From: Prosthecobacter sp.
GTDB lineage: Bacteria; Verrucomicrobiota; Verrucomicrobiia; Verrucomicrobiales; Verrucomicrobiaceae
NCBI RefSeq assembly: GCF_034366625.1
Contig: NZ_JAXMIH010000019.1
Span: 171,220-235,219, forward strand
Reading direction: 5' to 3'
DNA length: 64,000 nucleotides
In this document: piece by piece, positions 48,267 through 57,353 of the stretch
Position numbering within the stretch: the first letter of the stretch is position 1
Layout: every line of letters begins with the position of its first letter
Notes under the pieces: model-generated
Database searches by the model: none
Seen by the model: only the letters and a program-made list of their open reading frames with translations
What the model was told of the DNA's origin: nothing
Made by a program: the position numbers and the translations under genes

Positions 48267-49273
48267 AGAAGTTTTTGCTCCTTGCACTGCTGGCGGCGGG
48301 CGCCCGTGCTGAAACGCTGCATCTTTACACCTGGGCCGATTACATCAGCCCCGACGTGGTGAAGCAGTTCGAAAAACAGCACGTCTGCAAGGTGGTCATC
48401 GACACCTTCGACTCGAACGAAGGCATGTATGCAAAGCTCAAGGCGGGGGCTTCAGGCTACGACATCATCGTTCCCACCGCCTACATGATTCAGGTCATGC
48501 ATGCTCAGGGCATGCTGCAGGATCTCGACCACACCCTGCTGCCGAACCTCAAACACATCGATCCCTCCCTGCTTGCCAGGCTGCCGGACAAAGCCATGCA
48601 GCACAGCGTGCCCTACACGCTCGGCTATGCGGTCGTTGCTGTGCGCAAGGACAAGCTCAAGGACGCAGAAGCCTCATGGGCGCTCTTCGATCGCGCAGCA
48701 CTAGCCGGACGAGTCACGTTGCTCGATGACATGCGCGAAAGCATCGGCGCGGCGCTCAAATTTCTCGGCCATAGCATCAACACGCGCGATGAGGCCCAGC
48801 TCGCCGCCGCACGTGACGTGCTCATCCGCTGGAAGAAAAACATCGCCCGCTTCGACAACGAAGGTTACAAGGCCGGCATCGACTCCGCCGAATTTCTCCT
48901 CGTTCATGGCTACAGCGGCGATCTGTTCCAGGTGCAGAGCGAGAACCCCAAAGTGGACATCCTCATCCCACGCGAAGGCGTCACCATCAGTTGCGATGAA
49001 ATGGTCATTCCGAAAGGCGCCAAACAGTCCGCTCTCGCCCATGCTCTGATCAATCACCTCCTCGATCCCGCCGTGGCCGCCGAAAACATGGAGTGGATGG
49101 GCTATCTCTGCCCCAACCTCGAAGCGCTGAAAAAAGTCAGCCCTGAGTTCCTGCAAAACCCCGCCATCCGCATTCCCGAGGACGTGAAGGCGAAAAGCGA
49201 GGTCATTGAAGATCTCGGACCCGATCTCGCGAAATACACCAAGGTGTGGGATGTCGTCAAAGCCGCGCGCTAG
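48263..49273 (+). CDS. PotD-like spermidine/putrescine-binding protein
   Basis: A 336-residue extracytoplasmic solute-binding protein with a signal peptide (MKKFLLLALLAAGARA, cleavage near residue 17). The mature start LHLYTWADYISPDVVKQFEK and later YDIIVPTAYMIQVMHAQGML are typical of PotD/PotF. Acidic ligand-site residues appear in VDILIPREGVTISCDEM. It would bind polyamines for an ABC importer, but no PotABC genes are present here. The gene overlaps the upstream membrane protein gene by four bases. Confidence 0.9.
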   Translation: MKKFLLLALLAAGARAETLHLYTWADYISPDVVKQFEKQHVCKVVIDTFDSNEGMYAKLKAGASGYDIIVPTAYMIQVMHAQGMLQDLDHTLLPNLKHIDPSLLARLPDKAMQHSVPYTLGYAVVAVRKDKLKDAEASWALFDRAALAGRVTLLDDMRESIGAALKFLGHSINTRDEAQLAAARDVLIRWKKNIARFDNEGYKAGIDSAEFLLVHGYSGDLFQVQSENPKVDILIPREGVTISCDEMVIPKGAKQSALAHALINHLLDPAVAAENMEWMGYLCPNLEALKKVSPEFLQNPAIRIPEDVKAKSEVIEDLGPDLAKYTKVWDVVKAAR

Positions 49274-49276
49274 CTG

Positions 49277-50530
49277 TCACGCACGTAGTGCGACCCCCAT
49301 CAATCGCCGCCGCAGCATCTCCAGCGCTGCTTGCGAAGTCAGTAATTTGAAACGATCCCGCGCACCGGGAGAAAAGCGCTTCTGTGCCCAGGTCTCGGCA
49401 TTCCTGGATGCTAGCGCGATCCACACCGTGCCCACCGGCTTTTCCGGTGTGCCGCCCGTCGGTCCGGCGATGCCGGTCACGGAGATGGCATGATCCGCTC
49501 CGCTTTTTTTCAACGCGCCTTCCGCCATGGCACACGCCACTTCTTCGCTCACCGCTCCGTGCGTTTCGATCAACTCCGCCGGCACGCCGAGGTGTTGTTG
49601 CTTCGCCTCATTCGCATACGTCACCCAGCCGTGGCCAAACACGCGCGAAGAGCCGCTCACATCGGTGACACGGCTCGCAATCGTGCCGCCGGTGCAGGAT
49701 TCTGCGGTGGCAAGCCATTCACCGCGCTCCGTGAGCAGTTGCACGATCACTTCTTCAATAATCCGCCGGTCCTCAGAGACAATGCAATCACCCAAGGCGG
49801 CCCGCACGATGACTGCTGCCTCATCCACCGCCGATTGCGACCCGGCCAGACGTACATCCACATCGCCATTGCGAATGCAGTAGCCGAGATCGAGCCCCGT
49901 GATCGCCTCCAACTGCTTTTCGACTGCCTCGACGATGTCCGATTCGCCCACTCCGGTGATTTTGAGATACAGCACACGCCGCGAGCCGCCATCCGGCAGC
50001 CATTCGCGCAGGCGTGTCTCGACTTCATTCTCCACCATCGGCTTCAGCTCACGCGGCGGCCCCGGCAGTAGGAAGATGTGTGTGTTCCAGCCCAGTGGCG
50101 CACCCAGTTCCGCCGGGAAATACAATCCTGGGGCCGTGCCAAACAGATTCGGCATCACGACGGCACCACGCGGCACCATCGCCTGTCGTTTCGTCGCCTC
50201 ACTCACTGGTTTGCTGCGTTTAGCAAAGTACTCGTTCAGATGCTGCATCACGCCGTCATTCAGTTCCATCTCCAGACTCAGCAACTCGGCGGTCGATTCA
50301 CGTGTGAGGTCATCATTGGTGGGTCCTAGGCCGCCGGAGACGAGCACCACATCCGAACGCTGCGCCGCCTCCGCGATCGCCACGCGAATCACCGCGCCGT
50401 CCGGTACGATCGTCTGCCGCGTCACCTGAATCCCCAGCGCCGCCAGCCGCTGGCCAATCCAGGCTGCGTTGGTGTTGATGGTGTCTCCGAGGAGGAGTTC
50501 CGTGCCGGTGTTGACGAGTTCGACTTTCAT
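49277..50530 (-). CDS. cinA: CinA-like competence/damage-inducible protein
   Basis: A 417-residue cytosolic protein. The N-terminal MoCF-type domain (about 1-170) shows VELVNTGTELLLGDTINTNA and LVSGGLGPTNDDLTRES. The C-terminal CinA domain (about 255-410) shows the nicotinamide mononucleotide amidase signature LATAESCTGGTIASRVTDVSG and ISVTGIAGPTGG. Both halves are complete and the length is normal. It acts in pyridine nucleotide recycling and is often co-regulated with transformation. dprA lies in the same window but far away. Confidence 0.94.
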   Translation of the reverse strand: MKVELVNTGTELLLGDTINTNAAWIGQRLAALGIQVTRQTIVPDGAVIRVAIAEAAQRSDVVLVSGGLGPTNDDLTRESTAELLSLEMELNDGVMQHLNEYFAKRSKPVSEATKRQAMVPRGAVVMPNLFGTAPGLYFPAELGAPLGWNTHIFLLPGPPRELKPMVENEVETRLREWLPDGGSRRVLYLKITGVGESDIVEAVEKQLEAITGLDLGYCIRNGDVDVRLAGSQSAVDEAAVIVRAALGDCIVSEDRRIIEEVIVQLLTERGEWLATAESCTGGTIASRVTDVSGSSRVFGHGWVTYANEAKQQHLGVPAELIETHGAVSEEVACAMAEGALKKSGADHAISVTGIAGPTGGTPEKPVGTVWIALASRNAETWAQKRFSPGARDRFKLLTSQAALEMLRRRLMGVALRA

Positions 50531-50563
50531 GCGCGTTTCTTTACGCGCATGGAGGCATTTCGA

Positions 50564-51193
50564 TCAACGCTTCTTTCGCTTCGGCTTGCAACTCATCTCC
50601 GAAACGATCCCGTCCAGCACAGCCAGACCAAAGGAGATCTTTTTGAAGAACGACACGTTGTGTGGCACCAGCATGAATTTTGGATGCCGCGACCACAGCC
50701 TGCGGAGTTTGCTATCGAGTTCCACAGCCTTTTCCATCGACTCGTTGCGGATGGGATTGCCACCTTCGATGTCCATGCCGCCGACCGCGGCACTCTCAAA
50801 AAATATAACCGCGTCATAGCGTGCCAGCTCGTACTCCAGCGTGCTGCCCATCTCAGCGAAAAAATGGTGCGGCTCGCCCGGCCAGTAGGCCGCGCCGTCC
50901 ACCGTGCCACGGTCACAGAGCAGCACGCGATCAGGGTACAGCGCGGCCTGCACGTCCTCCAGATTGCGCTGCACCTCGTAGATGGCACGCTGCGCCGCAT
51001 GGATGGCCTGTGGCTCGGAGGAGCGCGGAAACCCACCGCTGAAGACCATCGTGGCCGCCTCCGGCACCAGCACGACTTTCTCGCCGATCTCGCGGCGGAA
51101 CAAATCGGCCGCCGTGGTCTTGCCGCCACCGGGGCCCCCGGTCAAAACGATGCGGCAGTGGCCATTCCGATGAGTGGGGTGTTTGCGTTTCAT
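50564..51193 (-). CDS. P-loop AAA-type ATP/GTP-binding protein
   Basis: A 209-residue nucleotide-binding protein. The Walker A is LTGGPGGGKTTAADLFRREIG near residue 20, and a later LLCDRGTVDGAAYW is likely the Walker B/lid region. VPEAATMVFSGGFPRSSEPQ resembles the AAA_28/NadR-like family, seen in NadR and Ttd14-type proteins. Substrates are unknown; kinase activity is possible. The ATG at 51193 is preferred over the GTG six codons upstream. Confidence 0.85.
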   Translation of the reverse strand: MKRKHPTHRNGHCRIVLTGGPGGGKTTAADLFRREIGEKVVLVPEAATMVFSGGFPRSSEPQAIHAAQRAIYEVQRNLEDVQAALYPDRVLLCDRGTVDGAAYWPGEPHHFFAEMGSTLEYELARYDAVIFFESAAVGGMDIEGGNPIRNESMEKAVELDSKLRRLWSRHPKFMLVPHNVSFFKKISFGLAVLDGIVSEMSCKPKRKKR

Positions 51194-51294
51194 CAGGGAG
51201 ATACTCGCCACACGCCTTACCCCGCGTCAAGCGGTGGCCCAACTTTGCACAAACTCGGCATAGCCTGTTTTCATCACGTCGTTATGCTTGGCCC

Positions 51295-51714
51295 ATGATC
51301 ATTCGCTTCCTTCCTGCGCTCTTCGTCGTCACCGCCTGCTCGCTGGTTCCTGCCAGCAAGGGCGGGCGCGAGCAATACTTCCTCACTCAGGTCAAACCTG
51401 TGCTCCAGCAGCACTGCGTCGCCTGCCACAACGGAACCCTGCCGCCGCCCTCGCTCAATCTCTCAAGCAAAACCGCCGCCTTCACACGCAGCGCCAGCGG
51501 ACGCGACTACATCCTGCCCGGCGACCCCGATTGCAGTTTGCTTATCAGCGCCGTGCAACGCGGCGGCACTCATCCCAAAATGATGCCCCGCACCGAAGTC
51601 AGCCTCACCGAGGATCAGATCGGCATGCTGCGTGAATGGATCGAAGACGGCGCGTATTGGCCCGAAGGAGAAAGTGGAACACTTCGTGCGCAAAAGAGCC
51701 GCGAGAATCCGTGA
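51295..51714 (+). CDS. Small exported Planctomycete-type cytochrome c
   Basis: A 139-residue protein. The N-terminus MIIRFLPALFVVTACSLVPA is a signal, perhaps a lipoprotein signal with cleavage before Cys15. A single heme-binding site CVACH is at 41-45 (VLQQHCVACHNGTLPPPSLNL). The distal ligand is probably in the MMPRTEVSLTEDQIGML region, with the MMP motif replacing the usual HMPP. The end is EWIEDGAYWPEG, typical of the family. It probably shuttles electrons in the periplasm. Confidence 0.85.
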   Translation: MIIRFLPALFVVTACSLVPASKGGREQYFLTQVKPVLQQHCVACHNGTLPPPSLNLSSKTAAFTRSASGRDYILPGDPDCSLLISAVQRGGTHPKMMPRTEVSLTEDQIGMLREWIEDGAYWPEGESGTLRAQKSRENP

Positions 51715-51784
51715 GCGCACAAAAATACCGCGACTCGCCGCAAAGCGCGTAGCAGCGTGATTCCAGCGCGTGCATCATCGTTGC

Positions 51785-53158
51785 ATGGGCAAAGAATTCA
51801 GCATCACACCACAGACGGTTCCGCACGTCGAAACGAAACATCGCCGCATCTGCACGCCGCTGCCGCATCCTGACTCCGTCGCCACGTTGGAGAAGCTGCG
51901 GCACTTTGAACCGCAGTCCATGCGCGGCATGCCGCCCATCGTTTGGGACAAGGCGCAGGACATCTACATCTTCGACAAATACGGCAACCAGTGGCTCGAC
52001 TGGAGCAGCGGCGTGCTCGTGACCAATGCCGGCCACGCCGCGCCGGAGATTTGCAAAGCGATGATCGACCAGATCAACAGCGGCCTCATTCACAACTACG
52101 TCTTCCCCAGCGAGGAACGCGCCGAAGCCGTCGAACTGCTCGCCTCGGTTGCGCCGGAAGGTTTGAAGAAGGTCTTCCTGCTCAGCACCGGCAGCGAGGC
52201 CACGGAGTGCGCGATCAAATTGAGCCGCGCGCATGGCATCAAGGTCGGTGGCAAAGCGAAGATCGGTATTGTCGGCTTCACGCGTGGCTTCCATGGCCGC
52301 ACGCTCGCCAGCCAGCAGGCGGGCGGCATGGCGGGGCAGAAGGCGTGGATTGTCAATGAAGATCCGGCCATCATCAACGCGCCGTTCCCCGATGGTTATT
52401 GGACGACGGACACGAGCTTCGACACTTTCCTCAAAACCATCGCCGATCGCGGCCTCACCGCCGACAACATCGCCGGGGTCATCATCGAGAGCTATCAGGG
52501 CGTCGGCCCTGACTTCGCGCCGGTCGAGTACGTGCAGAAACTCCGCGCCTGGTGCGATGCACATAATGTCGTGCTCACCTTTGACGAAGTGCAGGCCGGT
52601 TTTGGCCGCACCGGCAAGTTCTGGGCCTTCGAGCACTATGGTGTCTCGCCCGACATCATCTGCTGCGGCAAAGGCATCAGCAGCGGCATGCCGATCTCGG
52701 CGGTGCTTGGCCGCGAGCACATCATGGACCAGTTCCCGCCCGGCAGCATGACCAGCACGCACACCGGCAATCCCATCTGCTGCGCCGCTGTCGTCGCCAA
52801 CATCCGCAAACTGCTCGACGAAGACCTCACCGGCAATGCCGCCCGTCTCGGCCCCATCCTGTATGCTCGCTGCAAAGCCATCCAGGCCCGCCATCCGAAA
52901 GTCTTCGGCAACGTCACCGGCACCGGTCTCGTCGCTGGAATGCAGACCATCAAACCTGGCACCAAAGACCCGGATCACGATCTGGCGCATCGCATCATCG
53001 AGCTGTGCTACCAGCGAGGCCTGCTGCTCTTTGCCCCCGTCGGTGCCTGGGGCCAGACCGTCAAAATCTGCCCGCCGCTGACTGTCACGAAAGAGGCCCT
53101 CGAAGAAGCGTGCGATGTGCTAGACACGGCGGTGGATGATGCCATTCGAGAAAGATAA
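51785..53158 (+). CDS. Class III aminotransferase (4-aminobutyrate aminotransferase-like)
   Basis: A 457-residue PLP enzyme that would transfer the amino group of GABA or another omega-amine to 2-oxoglutarate. Signatures: DWSSGVLVTNAGHAAPEI, FLLSTGSEATECAIKLSRAHG, FHGRTLASQQAGG and VVLTFDEVQAGFGRTGKFWAFEH with the pyridine-binding Asp. ICCGKGISSGMPISAVLGR holds the PLP-binding Lys. The start at 51785 (MGKEFSITP) is the likely one; a Met five codons earlier exists. Substrate preference cannot be read from the sequence. Confidence 0.93.
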   Translation: MGKEFSITPQTVPHVETKHRRICTPLPHPDSVATLEKLRHFEPQSMRGMPPIVWDKAQDIYIFDKYGNQWLDWSSGVLVTNAGHAAPEICKAMIDQINSGLIHNYVFPSEERAEAVELLASVAPEGLKKVFLLSTGSEATECAIKLSRAHGIKVGGKAKIGIVGFTRGFHGRTLASQQAGGMAGQKAWIVNEDPAIINAPFPDGYWTTDTSFDTFLKTIADRGLTADNIAGVIIESYQGVGPDFAPVEYVQKLRAWCDAHNVVLTFDEVQAGFGRTGKFWAFEHYGVSPDIICCGKGISSGMPISAVLGREHIMDQFPPGSMTSTHTGNPICCAAVVANIRKLLDEDLTGNAARLGPILYARCKAIQARHPKVFGNVTGTGLVAGMQTIKPGTKDPDHDLAHRIIELCYQRGLLLFAPVGAWGQTVKICPPLTVTKEALEEACDVLDTAVDDAIRER

Positions 53159-53172
53159 GCCCCATACGCCGT

Positions 53173-55869
53173 ATGTGTTTCATGCGTCACACACGTCGTC
53201 ATCTCTCACTGTTGCTTGTCGCGGCCTTTCCAGCCGCAGCCGCACCGCTGACCTTTGAAAAGGACGTGCGCCCGATCCTGAAGGCGCACTGTTTTCAGTG
53301 CCACGGCGAGGAAGGGGTGACGAAGAGTGGTCTCGATGTGCGGTTGGCGCGATTCATCCTCAAAGGCGGCAAAAGTGGACCCGCTGTCGTTCCCGGCAAT
53401 GCGGAGACGAGTCATCTCATCGAACTCGTGAAGGCAGGCGAGATGCCGAAGGACAAAGCGAAGCTCAAGGATCGTGACATTGCCACGCTCGAAGCCTGGG
53501 TCGCGCAAGGAGCCAAGACCGCACGCCCCGAGCCGGAAAAGCTCGGGCCTGAGCATGCTTTCACGGATGAGGAACGGGCGTGGTGGTCGTTGCAGCCGCT
53601 TCAGGCGGTCAAACCGCCGCAAAGAGCAAAGAGCGAAGGGCAAAGGGGTTCTGACTCTCTGCCCTCTGCCCTTGGCTCTTCGCTTAGTTCCATCGACGCC
53701 TTCATTGCCGCCAAGTTCACGGAAAAAGGACTCTCGTTCTCGCCTGAAGCCGATCCCGTCACGTTCATCCGTCGTGCGAGCTTTGATTTGATCGGCCTGC
53801 CGCCCGCTCCTGCTGAAGTCGATGCCTTTGTCGCCGCTTACATCAAGAATCCAGCCTCCAGCATCGAGAATCTGATCGATCGCCTTCTTGCCAGTCCGCA
53901 CTACGGCGAACGCTGGGGTCGCCACTGGCTGGATGCCGCCGGTTATGCGGACAGTGAAGGATTTGGCGAGAAGGATCTGGAGCGCAAATGGGCATGGAAG
54001 TATCGCGACTACGTCATCAACGCGCTCAACAAGGACAAGCCCTTCGATCAGTTCGTGCGCGAGCAGCTTGCGGGCGATGAGATGATGCCGAAGCCCTTCG
54101 ATAAACTCTCGGCGGACTCGATTGAAATGCTCACCGCCACTGGCTTCCTGCGCATGTCGCCGAATGGCACGGCGGAGAAGAATGATCCTGAGACGCAGAA
54201 CGCGAACATCGCCGACACGATCAAGATGGTCGGCACCTCTCTCTATGGCCTGACCATCGGCTGCGCCCAGTGCCACGATCATCGTTATGATCCAATCTCA
54301 CAGGCGGATTACTACCGGCTGCGGGCCGTGTTTGAGCCTGGCTTTGACACGAAAGCGTGGCGCAATCCCGCCAACCGGCTCGTTTCGCTGCTCACGGATG
54401 CGCAGGCCGTCGAGGCCGCCAAGATCGAGGCCGAGGCCAAAAAAATCGATGTCGCACGGCTGGCGAAGACGGAGGAGTTCATCACCGAGGTTTTGGAAAA
54501 GGAACTGGCGAAGGCCCCTGAGCAAGATCGTGACGCCCTGCGCACCGCTTATCGCACCGAGGTGAAAAAACGCACGGCCGATCAGACGAAGCTGCTCAAA
54601 GCCTGGCCGCGTGTGAACCAGCTCAGCGCCGGTTCTCTGTATCTCTACGACACGACCAACAAGACCAAGCACGCCGCCACGCTCAAGAAGATGACCGAGG
54701 AAGCGACGGCGGTGCGTGACACGAAGCCGAAGGAGGAATTTCTCCATGCTTTCGCCGAAGTGCCGAAGAAGCCGGAACTGGTGCCTGCCACGTTCATCTT
54801 CAACCGCGGCCAGCATGATCAGCCGAAGGAAAAAGTCGGCCCCAGTGATCTGACAGTGCTCGCCTCTCACCGGAAGATCGAACTGCCGGAAAAAGATCCG
54901 GCGCTGCCCACCACCGGCCGCCGCCTCGCTCTCGCCAATGCGTTGACCGATGGCAAGCACCCGCTGCTGGCCCGCGTGATGGTGAACCGCGTGTGGATGC
55001 ATCATTTCGGCAAGGGTATCGTCGCCAGCCCCGGCGATTTCGGCCAGCTCGGCAGCATGCCCACGCATCCCGAGCTGCTCGACTGGCTGGCGACGGAGTT
55101 CATGCGCAACGGCTGGAGCTTGAAGCAGCTTCATCGCCAGATCATGACCTCGCGCACCTACCGGCAGGCTTCGACGCGTGACGCCACGCGTGACCGCATT
55201 GATCCCGACAACGCCTTGCTCAGTCGCATGAACGTGCGTCGCCTGGAGGCGGAAATCCTCCGCGACACGCTGCTCGCCGTGGGTGGCAAATTGAATCCGA
55301 AAGTCGGCGGCGCTCCCGTTCCTGTCATGTTCAACGAGGAAGGGCAGGTGGTCATCGGCATCGACACCACCGACACCGCCGGTCGTCCTTCGGGCAAAGT
55401 CATCCCGCTCAATGGCGATGAATTCCGCCGCAGCATCTACGTGCAGGCTCGCCGCTCGCGCCAGTTGGAGATGTTCGCCACCTTTGATGCGCCGATCATG
55501 GAGCCAAGCTGCGATGTACGCTCCGTCACCACCGTCAGCCCGCAGAGCCTGCTGCTCATGAACAGCTCAATCATGCGTGTGCATGCCCAGCAGTTCTCTC
55601 AGCGCGTGCAGACCGAGGGCGGCAAAGAACTGCCCGATCAAATCCGCCTCGCCTGGAAACTCGTGCATGGGAAAGCCCCCTCCGAATCCGACGTGCAGCA
55701 GGGTGTCGAGTTCGTGCAGGCGCAGACCGAGTTCTACAAGGCCAATCCCACCCCGCTTGAGGTCCAGCTCGGCGCGCCTTTGAAAACACCCGGCGATCCC
55801 GCCTTTCTCGGCCTCACCGCCCTCTGCCATGCGCTGTTGAGCTCGAATGCGCTGCTGTATGTGGATTGA
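53173..55869 (+). CDS. DUF1549/DUF1553 cytochrome c (Planctomycete/Verrucomicrobia PSD1-type)
   Basis: An 898-residue exported protein. After a signal peptide (about 1-25) comes the PSCyt1 heme domain with CFQCH at 40-44 (HCFQCHGEEGVTKSGL). DUF1549 follows (about 175-420, e.g. HYGERWGRHWLDAAGYADSEG). A second CxxCH, CAQCH, appears in GLTIGCAQCHDHRYDPIS at about 360. DUF1553 occupies about 570-860 (VMVNRVWMHHFGKGIVASPGDFGQLG). These proteins are abundant in Verrucomicrobia and Planctomycetes and have been linked to polysaccharide degradation. attC-like site D begins two bases after the stop. Confidence 0.93.
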   Translation: MCFMRHTRRHLSLLLVAAFPAAAAPLTFEKDVRPILKAHCFQCHGEEGVTKSGLDVRLARFILKGGKSGPAVVPGNAETSHLIELVKAGEMPKDKAKLKDRDIATLEAWVAQGAKTARPEPEKLGPEHAFTDEERAWWSLQPLQAVKPPQRAKSEGQRGSDSLPSALGSSLSSIDAFIAAKFTEKGLSFSPEADPVTFIRRASFDLIGLPPAPAEVDAFVAAYIKNPASSIENLIDRLLASPHYGERWGRHWLDAAGYADSEGFGEKDLERKWAWKYRDYVINALNKDKPFDQFVREQLAGDEMMPKPFDKLSADSIEMLTATGFLRMSPNGTAEKNDPETQNANIADTIKMVGTSLYGLTIGCAQCHDHRYDPISQADYYRLRAVFEPGFDTKAWRNPANRLVSLLTDAQAVEAAKIEAEAKKIDVARLAKTEEFITEVLEKELAKAPEQDRDALRTAYRTEVKKRTADQTKLLKAWPRVNQLSAGSLYLYDTTNKTKHAATLKKMTEEATAVRDTKPKEEFLHAFAEVPKKPELVPATFIFNRGQHDQPKEKVGPSDLTVLASHRKIELPEKDPALPTTGRRLALANALTDGKHPLLARVMVNRVWMHHFGKGIVASPGDFGQLGSMPTHPELLDWLATEFMRNGWSLKQLHRQIMTSRTYRQASTRDATRDRIDPDNALLSRMNVRRLEAEILRDTLLAVGGKLNPKVGGAPVPVMFNEEGQVVIGIDTTDTAGRPSGKVIPLNGDEFRRSIYVQARRSRQLEMFATFDAPIMEPSCDVRSVTTVSPQSLLLMNSSIMRVHAQQFSQRVQTEGGKELPDQIRLAWKLVHGKAPSESDVQQGVEFVQAQTEFYKANPTPLEVQLGAPLKTPGDPAFLGLTALCHALLSSNALLYVD

Positions 55870-55870
55870 G

Positions 55871-55963
55871 GGACAACGCTTCGGATCAGGCGACGGCGAG
55901 CGGGAGGCGTCGATGACACGACAGAAGCCATACGAGCCGTTGCCTGCATCCGTTTTGTTTGGC
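55871..55963 (-). other. attC-like recombination site D (short form)
   Basis: A 93-bp site nearly identical to site A and to the ends of B and C. Inner arms CGGATCAGGC (55882-55891) and GCCTGCATCCG pair with one extra G in the 5' arm when read on the minus strand. Outer boxes GGACAAC (55871-55877) and GTTTGGC (55957-55963) pair only at AAC/GTT. It follows the small membrane protein gene by 21 bp in the expected gene-then-attC order. It lies about 47 kb from the main cluster, immediately next to the stop of a chromosomal cytochrome gene. Confidence 0.72.
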
Positions 55964-55983
55964 GATTCCGGTGGGGTTTGGGT

Positions 55984-56301
55984 TCATGACGATGTGTCTG
56001 TCGGGTGCTGCTTCCGGCGGGGAATGCCAAGGCAGGTTAAGATGATGAACACGATGCCGGAATAAGCGAGCACCAGGACTCCAAGAATGAGTGCAGAAAG
56101 CACAGGGGGTGGAAGGCCACGAATGTTCAACGAATGCGCGAGAAAAAAGGCCCACGAATAGGTCACGGCAACCTGACGTGCGATTGGAGTATCGGCTCCT
56201 TCCGCGGGAAAGTTGATCGAGAGTGCCCAAGTGACTGCAACGAATAGCGCCAGCAGCAAGATGCCACCTGCGATGCTGAGCAATATCCGCTGCACTTTCA
56301 T
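55984..56301 (-). CDS. Small membrane protein (lone cassette gene)
   Basis: A 105-residue protein with three hydrophobic segments (MKVQRILLSIAGGILLLALF near the start, TYSWAFFLAHSL, and SALILGVLVLAYSGIVFIIL). Start: ATG at 56301, preferred over one 14 codons earlier because it follows a GTTCGGC core-like word (56322-56328, minus strand) by 21 nt. The function is unknown. With attC site D it forms a complete cassette of about 450 bp between the DUF1553 gene and a terminator. Confidence 0.62.
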   Translation of the reverse strand: MKVQRILLSIAGGILLLALFVAVTWALSINFPAEGADTPIARQVAVTYSWAFFLAHSLNIRGLPPPVLSALILGVLVLAYSGIVFIILTCLGIPRRKQHPTDTSS

Positions 56302-56348
56302 ATTATGAGACGCGAGGAAACGCCGAACGTTGTTTAGCCACACTAAAT

Positions 56349-56382
56349 TGTGGGCGAATCGGATACGCCCACAGCTTTTTTT
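56349..56382 (+). terminator. Rho-independent terminator
   Basis: Stem TGTGGGCG (56349-56356) / CGCCCACA (56366-56373) followed by GC and seven T residues on the plus strand. The only plus-strand gene upstream is the DUF1549/DUF1553 gene ending at 55869, so it probably served that gene before a cassette was inserted between them. Confidence 0.72.
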
Positions 56383-56549
56383 GGTTTTTCGGGGATGGGT
56401 TGAGGTGACAAGCCTGCACCCACGAAGGGAATGGACTTGGGATGAATGCGCTGATTCAACCGAAAGAATCGCCGAAGGTCAAGTCGGTGTTCCCGTCTGT
56501 CCCCCAGAAAATCATTCGTCATTCGCCATTCGTCATTCATCATTGCCGC

Positions 56550-56822
56550 ATGGCCCAGGCAATCATGAATCCCGAGGAGGTCCGGCGCTTTGCGCAGGAA
56601 CTGAAACGCTTCAACACGGACATGCAGCAGCGTGCCTCCGCGCTGCAAAGTCGCTTTTCCTCCCTCGGCGAGACCTGGCAGGATGCGGAGCATGAGAAAT
56701 TCGCCACGGAGTTCGTCACCACCATGAAGGCCATCAAGAAATTCATGGAGATGTCCGAGCAGCACACGCCCTTCCTGCTCCGCAAAGCCCAACGCATCGA
56801 GGACTACCTGAACCAGCGTTGA
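56550..56822 (+). CDS. WXG100-like protein of a type VII secretion-like cluster
   Basis: A 90-residue, wholly helical protein without signal peptide. The hairpin turn holds W43-Q-D in SLGETWQDAEHEKF, in place of the classical WXG; Phe51 and the two flanking amphipathic helices fit the WXG100/EsxA fold, and many non-actinobacterial members have W-x-D-type turns. The start at 56550 (MAQAIMNPEE) is chosen because the upstream frame is not protein-like and the length then matches the family (about 100). Such proteins are substrates and components of type VII secretion. It is the first gene of a four-gene cluster ending in an EssC/FtsK-like ATPase. Confidence 0.8.
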   Translation: MAQAIMNPEEVRRFAQELKRFNTDMQQRASALQSRFSSLGETWQDAEHEKFATEFVTTMKAIKKFMEMSEQHTPFLLRKAQRIEDYLNQR

Positions 56823-56826
56823 AATC

Positions 56827-57330
56827 ATGGCCGACCAAGCCCGCATCTCCAATCTCGACGCCATCGAGGCCTTCCGCTCCGCGCTCATCGTGTTCATCAG
56901 CAAGACACGCCAGGCGCTCGACACGGCGCAGGATGCGGTGAAAAAAACGCGCGCGTGGCTGCAGACGGAGCAGCCTGCCTTTTGGGCTTCGCAGATCAGG
57001 GCACGGCAGAAGCGGCTCGACCAGGCCAATGCGGAGCTGATGAGCGCGCGCATGTCCGAGTTTGTGGAGACGCCCGCCGCGCAGCAGATGGCCGTGCGCA
57101 AGGCCCGCGCCGCATTGGAGGAGGCCCAGGCCAAAATGGACCGCACCAAGCTGTGGGCGCGCGATTACGACCGCACCGTTGATCCGCTCTCGCGCAAGCT
57201 CGATTCCCTGCGTGATTTTATCGACAGCGATCTCGTCCTTGCCGTCGCTCACCTCGTTGAGCTGCAAAAGATCATTGAAGCCTACAACGGAGCTCCCGCC
57301 CCGGCGGTAAGTTCAGAAACCGCGAACTGA
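56827..57330 (+). CDS. Helical protein of the T7SS-like cluster
   Basis: A 167-residue protein, helical throughout with a central charged coiled coil (KKTRAWLQTEQPAFWASQIR, then ARAALEEAQAKMDRTKLW). There is no signal or membrane segment. It starts four bases after the stop of the WXG100-like gene and is clearly part of that operon. I do not recognise the family. Possible roles are chaperone, second substrate or adaptor of the EssC-like ATPase; this is inference from position. Confidence 0.75.
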   Translation: MADQARISNLDAIEAFRSALIVFISKTRQALDTAQDAVKKTRAWLQTEQPAFWASQIRARQKRLDQANAELMSARMSEFVETPAAQQMAVRKARAALEEAQAKMDRTKLWARDYDRTVDPLSRKLDSLRDFIDSDLVLAVAHLVELQKIIEAYNGAPAPAVSSETAN

Positions 57331-57353
57331 GAACCAAGAACAGCGAACTCGTC

